A stretch of DNA of 64,000 bases from Rachycentron canadum (Eukaryota; Chordata; Actinopteri; Carangiformes; Rachycentridae): positions 6,249,072-6,313,071 of the forward strand of contig CM076659.1 of the NCBI GenBank assembly GCA_038496675.1, given 5' to 3'. Position numbers and translations under genes: made by a program. The notes beneath the pieces are model-generated. The model saw only the letters and a list, made by a program, of their open reading frames with translations. It did not search any database and was not told the DNA's origin. This document shows positions 37,830 to 52,300 of this stretch, piece by piece. How positions within the stretch are numbered: position 1 is the stretch's first letter; every line of letters starts with the position of its first letter.

Positions 37830-40315
37830 GTGAGTCAGATTTATTGCCTTTGGACCCGATTCAAGTGCTAACATTTGATAAAGTGTCGTTCAGATGTTGC
37901 TCGGCCTCAGACTGCAGTGTAATCTATGGAGCACCCTGCTCACCTCTACAACCACAACACCTGTGGGAACATCCTTTGAAATGTTTGATTTAAAGACCAC
38001 TAACCAGAAGTGAATGCATTTTTTTTTTTTCCCCCCCTCTTATAAAAAAAGACAAACAATAGTTGCACAAGCTGACTGGATGTGAGGAAGCCGGGGCATT
38101 TATGACAGGCCGAGGGCTTTAAATAAACCTGAGCAAATGACAGATCTATTTATGACCGTGCCCACCCCCTGCTGTGGCGCACACATGGCCTGACACACGC
38201 ATGCACAGGCCTCCAGATAAACTAACGCACTCATTCATGCACACATGCCCTCACACCTTGGTGCACTGACTGACAGGCCGAGGACTGTTGGAGGTGGTTT
38301 CCATCGGCGCACAGACTGTTCCCTCTGCTGCTGTGAAGCAAGGCTTTGCTTGCAGGCAGCAGCCATGTGGTAATGAGCAGCAGCCTGTAGGTGCCAACAG
38401 CTGACCCAAATCAGAGGACAGTCAAAGAGCACTCAAACAGAAGAGAGAGGGGGGGGGGGGGCGTCTCTGCATGGATTATGACAGTGGACATTGTGGCACA
38501 GGCCTCACACAGTGACTTGTCTTTATTTCAGTTTTGGGACACAAGCGGCTGATGTTAAAAGTGACATAACTTCCTGAATGGTAGTCATAACTGCCCCATT
38601 ACTGGCTACTAAGTTCAGTATTAACACATATTTCACTAGAAAGGCACAACTCAAACACACAATTGCTCCCATGGTTGAGTATTGCTATGTGGCATTAAGG
38701 CATCTGAAGTTGAATACTTGGAGACGAGGTCAGCTGTTGATCCGAGGCACAGCAGTTGTTTTGCTGTAGACATGGCTATTTTTTTTTTCATTATGACTTT
38801 AAATAAACAAGCCCTGCTTTATTGTAGTGCAGGAGTTTTTCATTTGTCCTCATGTTACTTTGAAGCGCCTGTACTGTGTACTCTTTGGTATTTCTCTTTT
38901 TTTTTTTTTTTCTCCAATATATCCCAGACTGTTGTCGTGGAAACTGGGGTGTCTTTATGTAGGCTCTTGGCAACATGAACACTATTTGACACACTGTGGG
39001 GATAGAGATTTTGAAAATGTTGCCTACACTATGTCAGCCATCACACAAACTGACAGGTGGGTGGAGTGGGAAGCTTCATAGTAGACTGCTTTCAAATTGG
39101 TTTCTAGGATGAGCCTGGTTCCATGTTGAAGGACGGTGGTGAGCGAAGTCTACGCTCTCTATTCTCACATCTGCCTGAGGTCACATCCATATCAACACTT
39201 TCATAATATGGCATGTTACTGTATCACAGGATTACTCAATTAAAGCTGGAGGTTCCTTATTTTTTGGTTCCAGAGAAGGGCACGTTTCCATTTTGACAAC
39301 TTCTAGTAACTACACTTAAGAAACGCTGTCTAAGTCAGACGCTTGCTTTGTGTGACGAACAACATACGTAGTGGCTCATTTAGGTTTTTCAATAAAACCA
39401 AGCAAGTGGCCCGACACGGACGACATCAGGGCTCTGGAACTGCGTTAGCCTTTACACTGTGGCTTTTCTTGCCTGGTGCTGAAACAATCAGTCAATTAAT
39501 TAACTGGCCGACAGTTAATCAACAAACATTTTATCTTAATTGATTTGTTTGTCAGACGTCAAGCAGTCACAAGACTCTCCCTCGGACTCTCAGAACTTTT
39601 AATGGACATCTCATATGCTTTGGGGTCCAAAAGTCTGACACCAAGTGGTTCCCCTGTAATTAATGATTAATCACAAATTAATGTTTAATCCATGATGAAA
39701 ATTATCATCAGTCGCAGCTCTGGAAATGGCTGAAATGAAAAGTTCCTGCAGTGAGGAATGCATTCAACACTGAAACATCTGAAAATTGTAGTTTTGGTTT
39801 AGGACATGATTGATAAACTATTAAATGTCAGACAAATGTTTACCCAGCGTGACTCCTTCAAAGAGCTTGTTTGGTGCAAACCCCTAAATATATAAACGGA
39901 GGGAAACCCCAACACCTCACATTCGAGAAGCTGGAACAAGCAAGTATTTGGTGTCTTTGCCAAACTAAGATGACTTGAATATCACAATTCTTGTTCTAAA
40001 TTTCTGTCAATCAACGAAACAATTTCTAGACTAATACACACACACACACTGCAGCCTTGCTTTAGGTCACTCCCACTGTTGTCGAGGGATTTAAACTAGC
40101 AACTGTCTACACTCATGACTGCAGGACTAATGTTTTAGCTGACGAGAAGAAGAAGACAAGGCTGAATGGATAACAAGCCATGTTTTGATTTAGTTTTTTT
40201 TTTTAATTGCACAACTGTGTGTATCCATGTTGGCGTCTTTGGCTCCTTCTGAATCTGATATATAGGCCAGACAGGGAACTTGTACGTTGCAGAGGAACCA
40301 ATTACAGCCAGATCT

Positions 40316-40362
<47 letters not shown>

Positions 40363-43300
40363 GCAGACATGAATATTTATGAGAAAATCAGCAGAGCAAG
40401 GAAACTTATTAAAGCATTGTGTAGGTCTATAGCGTGTGCTGCCACCTAGCACACTTAAGTTGACAAATTAGTCCCTCTCTGTCTTGGGCGCTGGCCAAAC
40501 ATCAGAGTCTGATGTTAGACACCCCTCTGCAGCTGCCGCACGGCCGATCGGGAGGACACGGTGAACGAGGGTGACTGGAGCTGTGTAGTTCATTACCTGC
40601 TTCTGTAAGGCTGTATCGGCAGTGGGTGAGATGAATTATACAACCGGCCAGAGGTTCCCTCAACACTGTCCTTCATTACACACAGTGAAGCTCCACACGA
40701 TAGAAGTTTCAAGCGTTCAGGTGAAACAAGCTCAGTGTGGCATTGAGCAGTTATAGCAGTAGTTGGTTTTCATTGGCCTTTCTGTTCTCTGTCATCACAC
40801 AAATGTTCAGCTCCAGATAGCATCTGCCCATATACAGTGTTGGGCTGATACAGCTCATAATGAACATAGTGTTACAGAACAGAATGCACAATGAAGTAGA
40901 CTATAGTGAATGCACGGTTTCATAACGGCTCAATAAAATCTGTTAATTTGAATGTGATGCGTCTCCTCCTCTTTCCTCTGTCTGATGGAGTGTTGCGCTC
41001 CAGCTTACAATCGCACATTTATCAGCTAGCTCTGGCTGTGCTATGTGCACCAAGGTGATGGTAATGGCACTGTGCCCTCACAGCACTAGAAGCATCCTCC
41101 ACATAACTGATGACTCATTTAGATAAAAAGGCTTTCTCAGGAGTTCACCCTGAGTGCAGCAATTGGTGTGCGATTGGTCGTAGGTGTGTATGTGTGTGTG
41201 TGTTGGATGTAATTGTGTCTCATTGTGCTTTTCCTTCACACTGGGGAGTTTGTCTGTGTGCTGTATAATGAATGACAAGGCAGACGGAGTGTGATGGTGG
41301 CCTCACGTTTCACAGCCAGCTACCTCTGCGTGTTAAGAATGATTCCTCGCTCCCTCCGTCAGGACTGGGTTACTACCACTCCCCCTGCCTGTGAAAGCCA
41401 GTCCCCTGCTGCAATCAGTCTCTCAGCTATATCACACTCTCTATTCTGGGAGCTTTATCTCATGTTATTTTAGCTTCGCCTGTGCTATACGTCAGAGTTC
41501 ACCACAGGGGTATTTTGAATCGCCTCATTCTGTTGTCAAAGAACCAGGGACGTTAAGTAACCGTGAATTTTCTTGAGCATTTTTCCCCAGTGGTTCATTT
41601 TGAAATCTCTTCTGTTGAAGTTTCTTCTTGTACGCTGCTCTTAGGGTAATCCAAGCCCTAATTTGGTCAATCATATATTTATGTTTGGATGGACCACTCA
41701 CTCAGATACTTACATTTTCTTCTTTCTCTATATAGGCCTATGAACTCTCCACCCTGACGGGAACCCAGGTTCTGTTGCTTGTGGCCAGTGAAACTGGGCA
41801 TGTTTACACTTTTGCCACTCGCAAACTCCAGCCAATGATTACCAGTGAAACTGGCAAAGCCCTGATCCAAACATGCCTCAACTCTCCGGACTCACCACCA
41901 CGCTCTGACCCTTCCACGGACCAGCGCATGAGTGCCACGGGCTTCGAGGAGACGGACCTCACATACCAGGTGTCTGAGTCTGAGGGCATGGGTGACACAA
42001 AGGTGAGATTCAAGACGTGGAAAGATCTTTTACTGTAGATAAAGCTGAAGAATGGGAAGATCGTAGTGAGGCTGCAGCTGTGAATCCCCAAAATTCACTG
42101 CAAACCTTATCTGTACCTGTCCCCACAGCTCATTTCCCTTAGACTCAGGATCAGTGGTGCTGGTCTTTGTGACTCACTGACCCTCTACTCTCTAATTACA
42201 ATGCGAATTGGAAAAAGAAAAAAAAAAAAGAACTGATAAAGTACCATAGAAAGTCACTAATGGATATATTGGGAAATCTCTCCAGAAAAGGCTCGACAAG
42301 CACACGAGGAGAGCAAATAAATCAAACCCACAAGCAGCTGCGGAAAATAATCTTTGTCCTACTGTAAACAGTTTTGAACTTTCGCCTGTTATATGCAAGT
42401 CTTCTGTACAGGGCTTGTGGTTTGGTTCTAAGCACCAAGTCATTTTTTAATTAAACCAAAAAGCCTCAGTGGTCCTTCAAAGGGCTCGAGACTGAGGGGA
42501 GAGGCAGATAAGATGTGGGGTATTATTCTTCTCTACTAAAGAGAGCTGTCTACCTTTCTGACCTCTCATCCAGGAGAGTCTTGCAACACTGTTCAAGATA
42601 AATCACAGCAGGTCTGGGGTGTATTAGGATGAGAAATATGCAGCCTGCTATACGGAGGACTTTGGTGTTTATCTTTGATTTTGGGATGGTGCTGTCTTGT
42701 GTTCATGGATGAAACACAGAGCTAGTTAAACACAGATTATAATTCTGAACATATTGGAATATAAGACATTTTGTGCAGTTACAATAGTCACGACAGAAAT
42801 GCTGTACTTCTCACTACATTGCTGTGACTTAGAGGGTTTGAAGTGAGGCCAAAAATTTGTTTAAACGTCCACTCCTTCGTGCAATCACGTGCTGAAAGCA
42901 GAGATTCCCTCCTTTCTTTACACGGCTTAACTACACCCCTTTGAAGACGGACACTTCCAGGCCTGTTTGCCTGCGTGCTGTTTTTACAGGGCACTAACTA
43001 ACACGTACCATACACCGTCAAGGATGGGAGATCAACCTTTGCACGTTAAGCCACTCTCATGCCCGCTCTCCTCATTGATAAAAATTAGATTCTGCCTCTG
43101 TTGCCATATATGGTATGGTTTCCCTGCCTGCTCTCTTGGCTGAGGCCCCTCACATTCCTTATAAGCTGCAGCTGTCTTTGGAGTCCTGTGATTCCCCCCC
43201 CCACCCTACCCCCCCAAACTCATTTAGTGATATGGAGAGGAGGTATGGATGGAGATATGAGTGGGCGGAATGGAAACATTTGAACGATACTTTACATCCC

Positions 43301-46300
43301 ATTTCATGCAACGTCTCTTTAGGTTCCTGGCAGTGACCCTCTGACCTTTGCCCCCACTGCAGTTATGAGTGTGGGAGACCAACATGGGTCCCAGTGGACG
43401 TTGTCGGTGTGTTGTAAACGCCAGGGTCAGCTGTACTGTTATGATTCGGGCATGGCAGGTGGATATGGAGGGTTCGATTTTTTTTTTTAGGGATCATCTC
43501 TGCGCTGTAGACGTCTGTGTGCACCTCTGCAGCATCTGGACAACATTCATCAAGAGAGTAGTATGTCACACATACAGTCCAAGCTAGTCTAAACAGTTCA
43601 GGGTTTGCGATGGTTAGTGGGGGAAGTGGAGGACATTTTGGAGAGGCAAAGGACCGTGAAGTAGACTCGGAAAATCATGCGACAGTAGGAGTTCTGGTGG
43701 TTAAACGTTGTTACGTCTGCAGGGGAAATTAAAGTGGAAAAACGCATTAAGAGCTGCTTGTAATATACTAAAAATGTTTTGTTGTTTAGTTGCGTGCACA
43801 TCTCTTCTCTAATAAGGAAAGTTTGGCATTTTGGGAAATATTTATATAAAATTTCTCATTCTTGCCTAGATTGTTATCACTTTCTCACCTTACTGTTCAA
43901 TATCAGGCTACACCGAGCAGCCTGTTAGCTTAGCATGAAGACCGGAGGCGGGTGGAAACAGCCAGCCTGGCTCCGCCCCCGCGTCTCTGCTGGTTTCCTG
44001 ACAACATCAGTGTCCACATGGGTGACAAATGAGATTTAAGGTGTTAATTAGCGAACTGGCGGGTGGATGTCGTAACCTTTAGTCAGGCTAGCCTTCTGTT
44101 TCCAGTCTTTATGCTAAGCTAAGAAAAGCTGCTGATCTCTCTATCGCTATATATTGAACTCCTTCTCATTTAACTTGAGACAAGAAAGCGAAGAGCCAAA
44201 TTTATTCCGTTTTACTATTGTGACTAATATTGTGTTTAGAATATTAATATCAAAACCAGGTTTTAGTGTCAGTCCCTCGGGACAATAGCCTGACAGCCAT
44301 CCAGCATTGTTTAACATTAACATAATGGATGAATTAGCTGGCTGCTAAATCACTGGCAGTTTCTTTCTTACCCTCAACATAAACTCTTCCCTACACCTGT
44401 CCTCACCAATGCACCACCAGCTGGGCTGTGGTCGGCCTTCGTCTCTGATGCTCAATGTGGGAAAGCACGGCTGCCGCTCTGGAAATGTTATCATATTTTC
44501 CCGAACTATTCGGTGAAATTAGTTTCTAAACAAATTTCTAAGGCGGGAAATGGGCCGTGCAGTTTTGCTTCACGTCACTGCTTCGTATCACACCACAACT
44601 TGTTTTCATAGCCGATAGCTCCGTGTGAGTGTTTTTTGAAGTTTCAGACTTTGAAAAGACTGTAAACTACATTATTATCATCTAATGATTGCTCTGAGAC
44701 CGGGTCAAATCTAACCCTGCTACTGAAAACTGAGCTTGCAAGAGGAGAGCCTGGACGTTTCTATAAATCGTTTGGCAGCTTTGTTCAGCAGTCAGGTTAG
44801 GAAGGATCATGGTTCCTTTGGGAGTGATGATAAGACATTAAGTTAAAAGTGTGTCTTCTCTTAGCATTGCTCTCTCAGATGCAGGCAGCATGTTCAAGGC
44901 TGTTCCTTAAGGGCTGTTTGAGGTGAAGGTTTAGGGAAAAGTAGGGTACACTAGAAGTGACAGGCCAGAGCGGTGTAGATACGTCTTTATCCTGCCTTCC
45001 CCGTGTCCCCCGACAGATCCTTGGATTCTTCAGGGCTGCTTCTTCATATTAGATGAGCCCATAGCGCAGATGTTTTTATGTGTTTTGGGATTATTTTTGG
45101 AAGGATAGCAAATCCCACAACTCCCGTTTTTGCTCAGAGGATCCATGTTAGCACTAAATTCTCAGTATCATGTTATGCTCTGCCCCCCCCCCCTTACTTT
45201 CTCTCTCCTTTCTTTACTCTCTCTTTCTCCTCCTGCTGCTTTTGCTGTCAGTGCTGTTGCTGCTTTAATCCTGTTAAAATGTATTTGTTGCTCTTCCCAT
45301 TATCACAGATGACTTTTCCATTGCCGCAGTAATTTTTGCAAGAAACACCAGCCTGAAAACTTCCAGACCGAGGCCACTGTCCCGACCACCAGCTGACATG
45401 TTTGTTTTCCCTGCGTTGTGGCTCTTTGACAGCCTCATTATTCAACACATCCACGAGTGTGTATGACTTTGAATTGGTTTCCCTAGAGAAATAACACTGC
45501 TTTCATAATTAATTCTGTCTTTAACTGGGTGACTGTACTTAAACAAACGGAGTATTTATCTTTTTACAACTGTCTTCTGTTCTCCCGTCTAACTGCTGTT
45601 GTAAGGGCAGAGTGGTGGATTGAAGTGGGTGAGAAGAGAGAATCAGGGAGAAAATGAACATTTAATTTACTCAGATATTTGCTCTTATCACAGGGCGGCC
45701 GCTGAACTGCGAGGTGGTGCTGGTGGTGTCAGGGACTCTAACAGTGTCGGCAGGGAGAGCAGCATGTTGGCTATGTTAGAGGGGGAGGAAAGCAACGTTA
45801 TGTCACCCTACCCCCCACCCCCACCCCCTTCTTCCACCCCCTTATTTTACAGCAAGCAACTGGACAGGTCAGCCGCCATTGGCTGCACCTCCTCCACTTG
45901 GGCTGCCTTGCCTTTTTTAGCAGTCCCAAATGGAGCTGCAAATTCCATGTTGCTGGCAGGGTGACAGACTGGGAGATGGGAGCCAGCAAATGGGAGATTA
46001 GACGAGGGCCAGCCACCAGTGAACTGCACAATGGGCTCTCCAACCAACACTGGACTAGCCTGCCAGTTGTCACCTTCAATTTGGACTGATTAATCCCCCC
46101 ATGAATAGGGAATCATTTGTGTCCTTCTCTTTTTAATTACTCTCTTATTTCCTCTTCCTTTAAAAAAAAAAAAAAAAAAAAAAAGCGGGTCTTTCGTATG
46201 ATGTCTGTGAATGTAAGGAGGGCAAATGAGGCTTTTATTCTTTTACCATATATAGACATACTGAGGCACATAATTTTGAAACCAACATATTGAAAGAACT

Positions 46301-49300
46301 CCTAAAAAGTCTAAACAAAGCCTTAAAGTGTGTAAATAAGGTTTCTCATGTCTCAGGGTTGGGTTTACTGAATTCTGCCCCCTGATCCTTTTCATACAAG
46401 GATCTCTCATACGTTCACAGATCGGTGTGTATGACAGTGGAGCTCTCTGTTGCTGGAGTGAAGTCATGTCCCTCTCTTTTACATAGCATGTTACAGATGG
46501 AGCTCTCAGAGGCTGTGTAGTCTAGCCTGGTGGATTCATTGCTTATTGCAGACGACTCAACCCTCCATTCGCACGACCATAAATTGTGACTTCGTTTTTT
46601 TATGTTCCGGTATCTCATTATACCAAGTGGAGTGTTTCCTCAGCTCGTGCTGGAGAACAGGGGTGAGGTTGGTTTAAAAACATGGGATTAAAAGCGAGAT
46701 CAGGGATAAAAACTGCAAGATATTTAAACCAAAAAGATATTTGGTTTAAGAAAAGATATTTAAACCAACCAAATGATTTGTGATCATAATTCACAGTCAA
46801 AAAATAACACAGCTAGTATCCAACGAGTGCTAATATATAATATTATGTATTATGTAACGTTGGCCTGCGATATGCAAAATAAAAGATTAGTTTAAAAAAT
46901 GTTGACTGTCAGATCATAAGAGATAACAAATGGATTGATCAAGGTCTCGTACAGTAAATTGTGTTATGTAGTATTCAGATTTCCAATATGTTTCAGTACG
47001 ACTGGTGCTGGTTTCCATTTGCACTCATGCAGATAATGTGATGGACTGGTGAGAACAAGTGTATCAGGAGAACAGGAGACGGACGGGACTTAAAGAGGAA
47101 GTGACCGTGCTGAGGCTTTGGCTACATCACAGTCATGATTCTCTGCTCTCACGTCTGGTCTGAAGGAATGCATTACACCACTGTGGCCTATGTTTACTAT
47201 GTACTGCCTTGACTCTGAACTAAAAGCCAGAGCTGTTTATAGACTGGCCAGTTGAACAGGAGACACATGGAGATGGTCAAACAAAGCAGTAGGTCAGAGG
47301 AAGCTCCCTAAGTAGGTCACAGAGACTGTAGCAGGAGGCCTAACGCCCCGGCCACATAGGTTAAAACCTGGATGCTCAGACGGGGTTACGCCATCTGAAG
47401 CAGAACTGTGTCCTCTGAGGATAAATGTATGTATTTGAAGACGCTTTAACACAGTCACCTTGTCCCTGTAGCGAGCCACGTCGACTTTCTGACATTAGTC
47501 GCAACTCTGGACGTTTCCGGAGTTCAGTTGCTCCGTGGTGAGAACTGCTCAGCGTCAGATGGCGGCTGTCTTCACACGTGGCCTCCTGTCGCCTCAGCTG
47601 GCCTGGAAAGGGTTAATTCCCCCTCAGAGGTACTCAGGTTTCCCGCCAGCTGTCTGTACTCTCAGCTGTCTGTACTCTCACCCCCATCCTGTCCCCCTGT
47701 CCCGTACCTCACACAGGTTTGACTTGACTTAGCCTGCCACACACAGACACACACACACACTCTGAGTGCTACTTGCTGCCACGCTGCCATTAGCTTTCTC
47801 CACACACTTTGTCCAACTGGCTTGAATTTTGTTCTGCCTTCGTCACCACTATCCCCCTCTACTGATCCTGTGTTGAAGATCTTTTTTTTTTTTTTTTTTT
47901 TTTACCTGTTGTCATGACGTACAATAATATCTGTAACACCTCCGCCAGTGTAGAGTCGTTCCATTTCTCTTGTGAACATTAATGAAACAACTATCACTTG
48001 AAGTGAAAACTGCAAAGTCTCCTGGGAGAATGAAGACGTGGTGACAGCTGTGTCACACTCTGGGCTGAAAGAGGGCTGACAGTTGTATAGTAAATGGATT
48101 GTAGGTTGTTGTTGTGTGAATTTATTCAGTTGAGTTTACCTTTTTGGTCAAAAGGGCAGAACAACTGTGAGTCCTCTGGGTAGCCCTCCCCCTCCAGCTT
48201 TCCAGCTGCTGTTTAACTAAAGAGGTAAAGGACCTTGGACTGTCAGAACATCTCAGCAGAGGCTGGATCTGGGTGGCAGACGAGCTAACTAACTGCTCAG
48301 CACTCTCGTGGTTCTGTCTATTCCTGTTGATTCAGAGCAGCTTGTATAAGACAACACCTGCTTAGCCATCTGTGCATCGTGAAGTCCAGAAGACTCTGAG
48401 TTAGCTGCAACACCCTTCATTAGTTATTTATTATTTATTAAGAAAATTACCAAATGATTCTGATTTCGTGGCCCAAATAACTCATTAAAGCAAACTCGTG
48501 CTAAAGGACTATTACATGCTAAGACGTGAGTGGACTGCAGTGTTGGTGAAGACTGGTAGCTCGTCTTCACTGTAGCTCCACCTCCATGTTTGCATGATAG
48601 TGTGTGGTTGGACAGTCTTATCAGTTGAGTCCATGCTGGATCCTCCAACTCTCACCCATGTAATCAGTCACATATAAAAACCAATAGTGCTTTGTTAAGC
48701 AAGGTTGTCCTCTCCTGCTTACACACTACTTTTCTAATAATAATAATGAAAGTGACTTCCTCAGAATACCAAGCTTAGAAGTTGTGACACAGCTCGTTCA
48801 CTTGCTTTCTCATAGTAAGTCTGTCTGTTGTGACATGTGGTTGTGTCTCTAGACACTGAACCTGCATTCTTCTCTCACCATTTCACTGCACTGTCACAAA
48901 CTTTGTCCCAGTTCTGAGGCTGCATCGTGCAAAGGACATAGCCTCCAGAGATATAGTTCTTCACTGGATCCTGCACCTTCGCCCCAGATAATATTACCTG
49001 GCATCAGAAATGAATGGTTTTCAACTTCTAACATCAAATATCACACAAATAAAGTTTATCCCCAAGCGGTTTCCCTCCTCCCAGGCGACTAAGTTGACCT
49101 GGGGTAAACTCCAGAGTTTTGAGTGCACAATGTACAACAGTGCACCAGGTTACATATCTATACCATATTGTGTACCAGGTTAATATAAACACGGTGTAAC
49201 TTTCCTTCCTCCATCAAAGGGTTACTCTACTGCACTGCTATGAAGCTGGGATGAGTCAGAGGAGACAGCGTTAAAAAGAAATGTTCAAACCAGGAGTAGG

Positions 49301-52300
49301 GACAGCCAAGATATCCTGACTTATCATCCCTGGTAAAGGCCATGGCCCAGTGATACTGATCCTCCATTTCCCATGAAATAATATCTTCTCAGAGGACGTT
49401 AAACTGTTTTCAACCGTTTTCACAGACTGAGTTGTACTGTACATGACTATTGAACTATAAAAACAGTGGCATTTATATCTGGCCTCCATTATCTACATCA
49501 GCAGTAGCTGTTTTTTTAGTTAGTCAGTGTAAATGATTACCAGTGATTTTAAATATTTATCTTTAGGCATTTTACACTTCAATAGATTTTATGTGTACAA
49601 CGCAGACAGGACAGGAGAAGGGGGGGTTGGAGGGTGACCGACAACAAAAGTTCCCATCTGGACTCAAGTGGGGGAATTAAAGAGGGGTAGGTGGGTGGTG
49701 TCCTCGAAACTCAGGGAAAAGACTGCATCTGCTGGAGCCTCTGAAGTGGGACAGTTGTAGAAATTTCCTATTTAATTTACAAATGTAAAGGAGCCAGTTA
49801 CTACCATACTATGTATCCATGGTGGACTTGCATTCAACTCCTTTTAAGGCTGCACAACATGAAAGAAAAACAATCGTATTGCGATTATTTTGACAGATGG
49901 AATGATTGTTTTTGGATTTTATTTAAATTTTTTTTTTTTTTTCACAGCTCCTTACACTTGACCATATTGGGATTTCCATTATATTTAGATTATTTGTGTA
50001 ACCCTTCTGAGGCTTAAAGAACCTCTACTTTCCGTTATTTTTATTTATTCATTTTAAATGCACACCCTTGGATGAATTTAATCGAACTGGGAATATTCTG
50101 CACTGATCCACTGATTTGTTCGGTCTCTGTCTCTGTATTCACATCCAATCTTCTGGAATCAAACCCTCAAGGAAAATTGAACCTAGAAATGCAAACTCTT
50201 ACATGCCCTCAACTCTGCAGGTCCATTCCCATTCTGCTATTACACGTTATTAATATCATGTGATAAGTGTTCTTATAAGTGCATAGGAACAGGCATGGTG
50301 GGTTTAGATGTGCTCTATAGTCCCGGCCTAACGCCTACCCTGCTCTTATCATGCAGCCCACTCACCAACACATCCTGCTCTGCTGCTCAATGGACGGTCA
50401 CATTAGCACGTGTTTTGATGCTACATCTCTCCTTTGATCTTAAGTTAAAGCGAGCATCTCATCGGTCTGATTTCTGCCACGTTTTACAGATACAATAACA
50501 TGTTGTGTGGTCAGTTAGTTGTTATAGTAACTCAACAAAAGACGAGGGCAGACATGATGCTTTCTCTTCCTCTTCAGTGGAGTTGGCTGGATTTTAATTG
50601 CAGGATAAGGAGGCAGCGATGATGAATGGATGATGAGTATTCAGGTGTCGCAGCGCTCACAGCGTACACAGCCCTGCTACTACACAGCTGGTTATGGTTT
50701 ACAGATCTTTCTGACTGTTGTGTCACCATCTTTAAATGCAACTTTTTAGGCATGGGAATAGAAACACTCGGAGACAGACTCACTGCACTGCTTTTTCTTA
50801 CATATGGATGCCATTAGAGGGGTCTTAGCCTGTTTCTCTACCCTGTTCATGTCATTTGCCCTGAGTCTATTAAACCCCACTCTGGTTTCTGTCAGCCGTC
50901 CATTGATCCCTGAACATGCCGCAATTATTAAAGTCTCCTCCTGCCTCCTGCTCGAAGAGGAAAAGCCTCATTAATAGTGTTGTTTTAGGTGTCCTCGTGT
51001 GAAACTCTACTTCTGATGTTGCTTTTGCATGTTCTGGATTCAGTGTTTTTTATTTCTGTTAGCAAAGTTTAGCAAGTGCTAGAAATAGTATTGAAAAATA
51101 CCTAAAAGATAAAGGTGCTCCACTGATTTCAGTTTCCTCATCAAGTTAACTGGTGACGTCATCAGGATTACCTTGTATTTGAACTGAGGCTTCAGATTTT
51201 CAATAAAAAGCCTGTCATCTTCATCCTTGACACAATCCCCCCCCCCCCCACAGGATACACTGAAGCCGACGTTCACGGTAGCCAGCCTACCAGGCACTAC
51301 CAGCAGCTCCCAGTCCACGGTGCCCACCACCTCCACCACCATGCAGGTGAGCAGCGGACCGTCTTTTCCCATCACCAACTACCTGGCGCCCGTCTCGGGC
51401 AGCAGCAACGTCAGCGCCAACGGCACCGTCCTCAAGACCGCCGGTGCCTCCACAGGGGTCATGCAGCTGCCCAGTGGCTTCACTTTCATGCCCGGTATGT
51501 TCTTGTCCTCAATATCCAGAACTGTCACAATCTTTATTCTTCCTTTTCTTTATGGCTTGTTTATTTTAACCTCATCTGAAATGAGACGTCTGCAGACCTT
51601 TGTGTTTTGTTAATGTCACCGTGTTGTATAGCTTATTAGCTGATTAGAATTTGAATGCCATCCCCCCGTGACCTCAGCCATCGTCGCATGGCAGGGGAGG
51701 GGGGGTTGTGTGTCTCTCTCCAAGCTGTTCACGTCACACAACAGCTCTTCACAGCCCGTCACCAACACTCAGCACCCTCAGTTTTTACAAAGCCCCCCGT
51801 ATCCAGGAAAGCCATGTCTATTGGCAACTGCCCCTGCCTTTGATTATCACTTGGGGACAAGAATAATTAGATGAGAGGGACACAATAGACCTGGCAATGA
51901 GGGCTGACGAACACGGCCCCTAATTAGTCATGAATATTCAATAAAGGATCAGTGGCTTGTGCTGAAATTATAATTGAGGTGTACTTTGTGGAGCTGGAGC
52001 TTTGTGACAGAGTGGTCCTGAACTAGACACGACCCTTCATTAAGGGGGACCTCACAGACACACTCTGAAACACAAGGGATCAGTGTATCAACTCAATGAG
52101 GACTTTGGGGCAGCAGCCTCTCATGTGGGGATCCCTAAAGTGTTTCTAAATTGGCTTTCCCTTGTAATTATTCATTACACTTCCCTTTAATGGTGGATGT
52201 GATGTGCAGGGAAATATTGGATCTACATTTGGGACCCCTGGACACCAAGAGGTCATGCCCCCGCCCCCCACCCCCCACCAAACAGCATGAGGACTTTTTG

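Larger units (their letters stand above)
37830..41735 (+). other. srf: srf intron 1 (3.9 kb)
   Basis: Non-coding. It holds a decayed interspersed repeat (about 39480-40035), a possible tRNA-derived remnant (about 40060-40150) and a CA repeat (40317-40359). No exon is supported. Confidence 0.8.
42003..51253 (+). other. srf: srf intron 2 (9.3 kb)
   Basis: Non-coding and the largest srf intron. It contains a perfect CArG box at 43104-43113, a foldback element (43812-44210), A- and T-runs near 46162 and 47882, and a transposon-end fragment near 49845. No additional exon is supported; small ORFs here look random. Confidence 0.8.

Noticed and set aside
37830..37871. Extension of the srf first ORF beyond MKK
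   Set aside because: The donor GTGAGT after MKK and the matching exon 2 (AYELSTL) show the MADS box is interrupted by an intron here.
46247..46256. CCATATATAG in srf intron 2
   Set aside because: One mismatch from a CArG box; expected by chance in AT-rich sequence.
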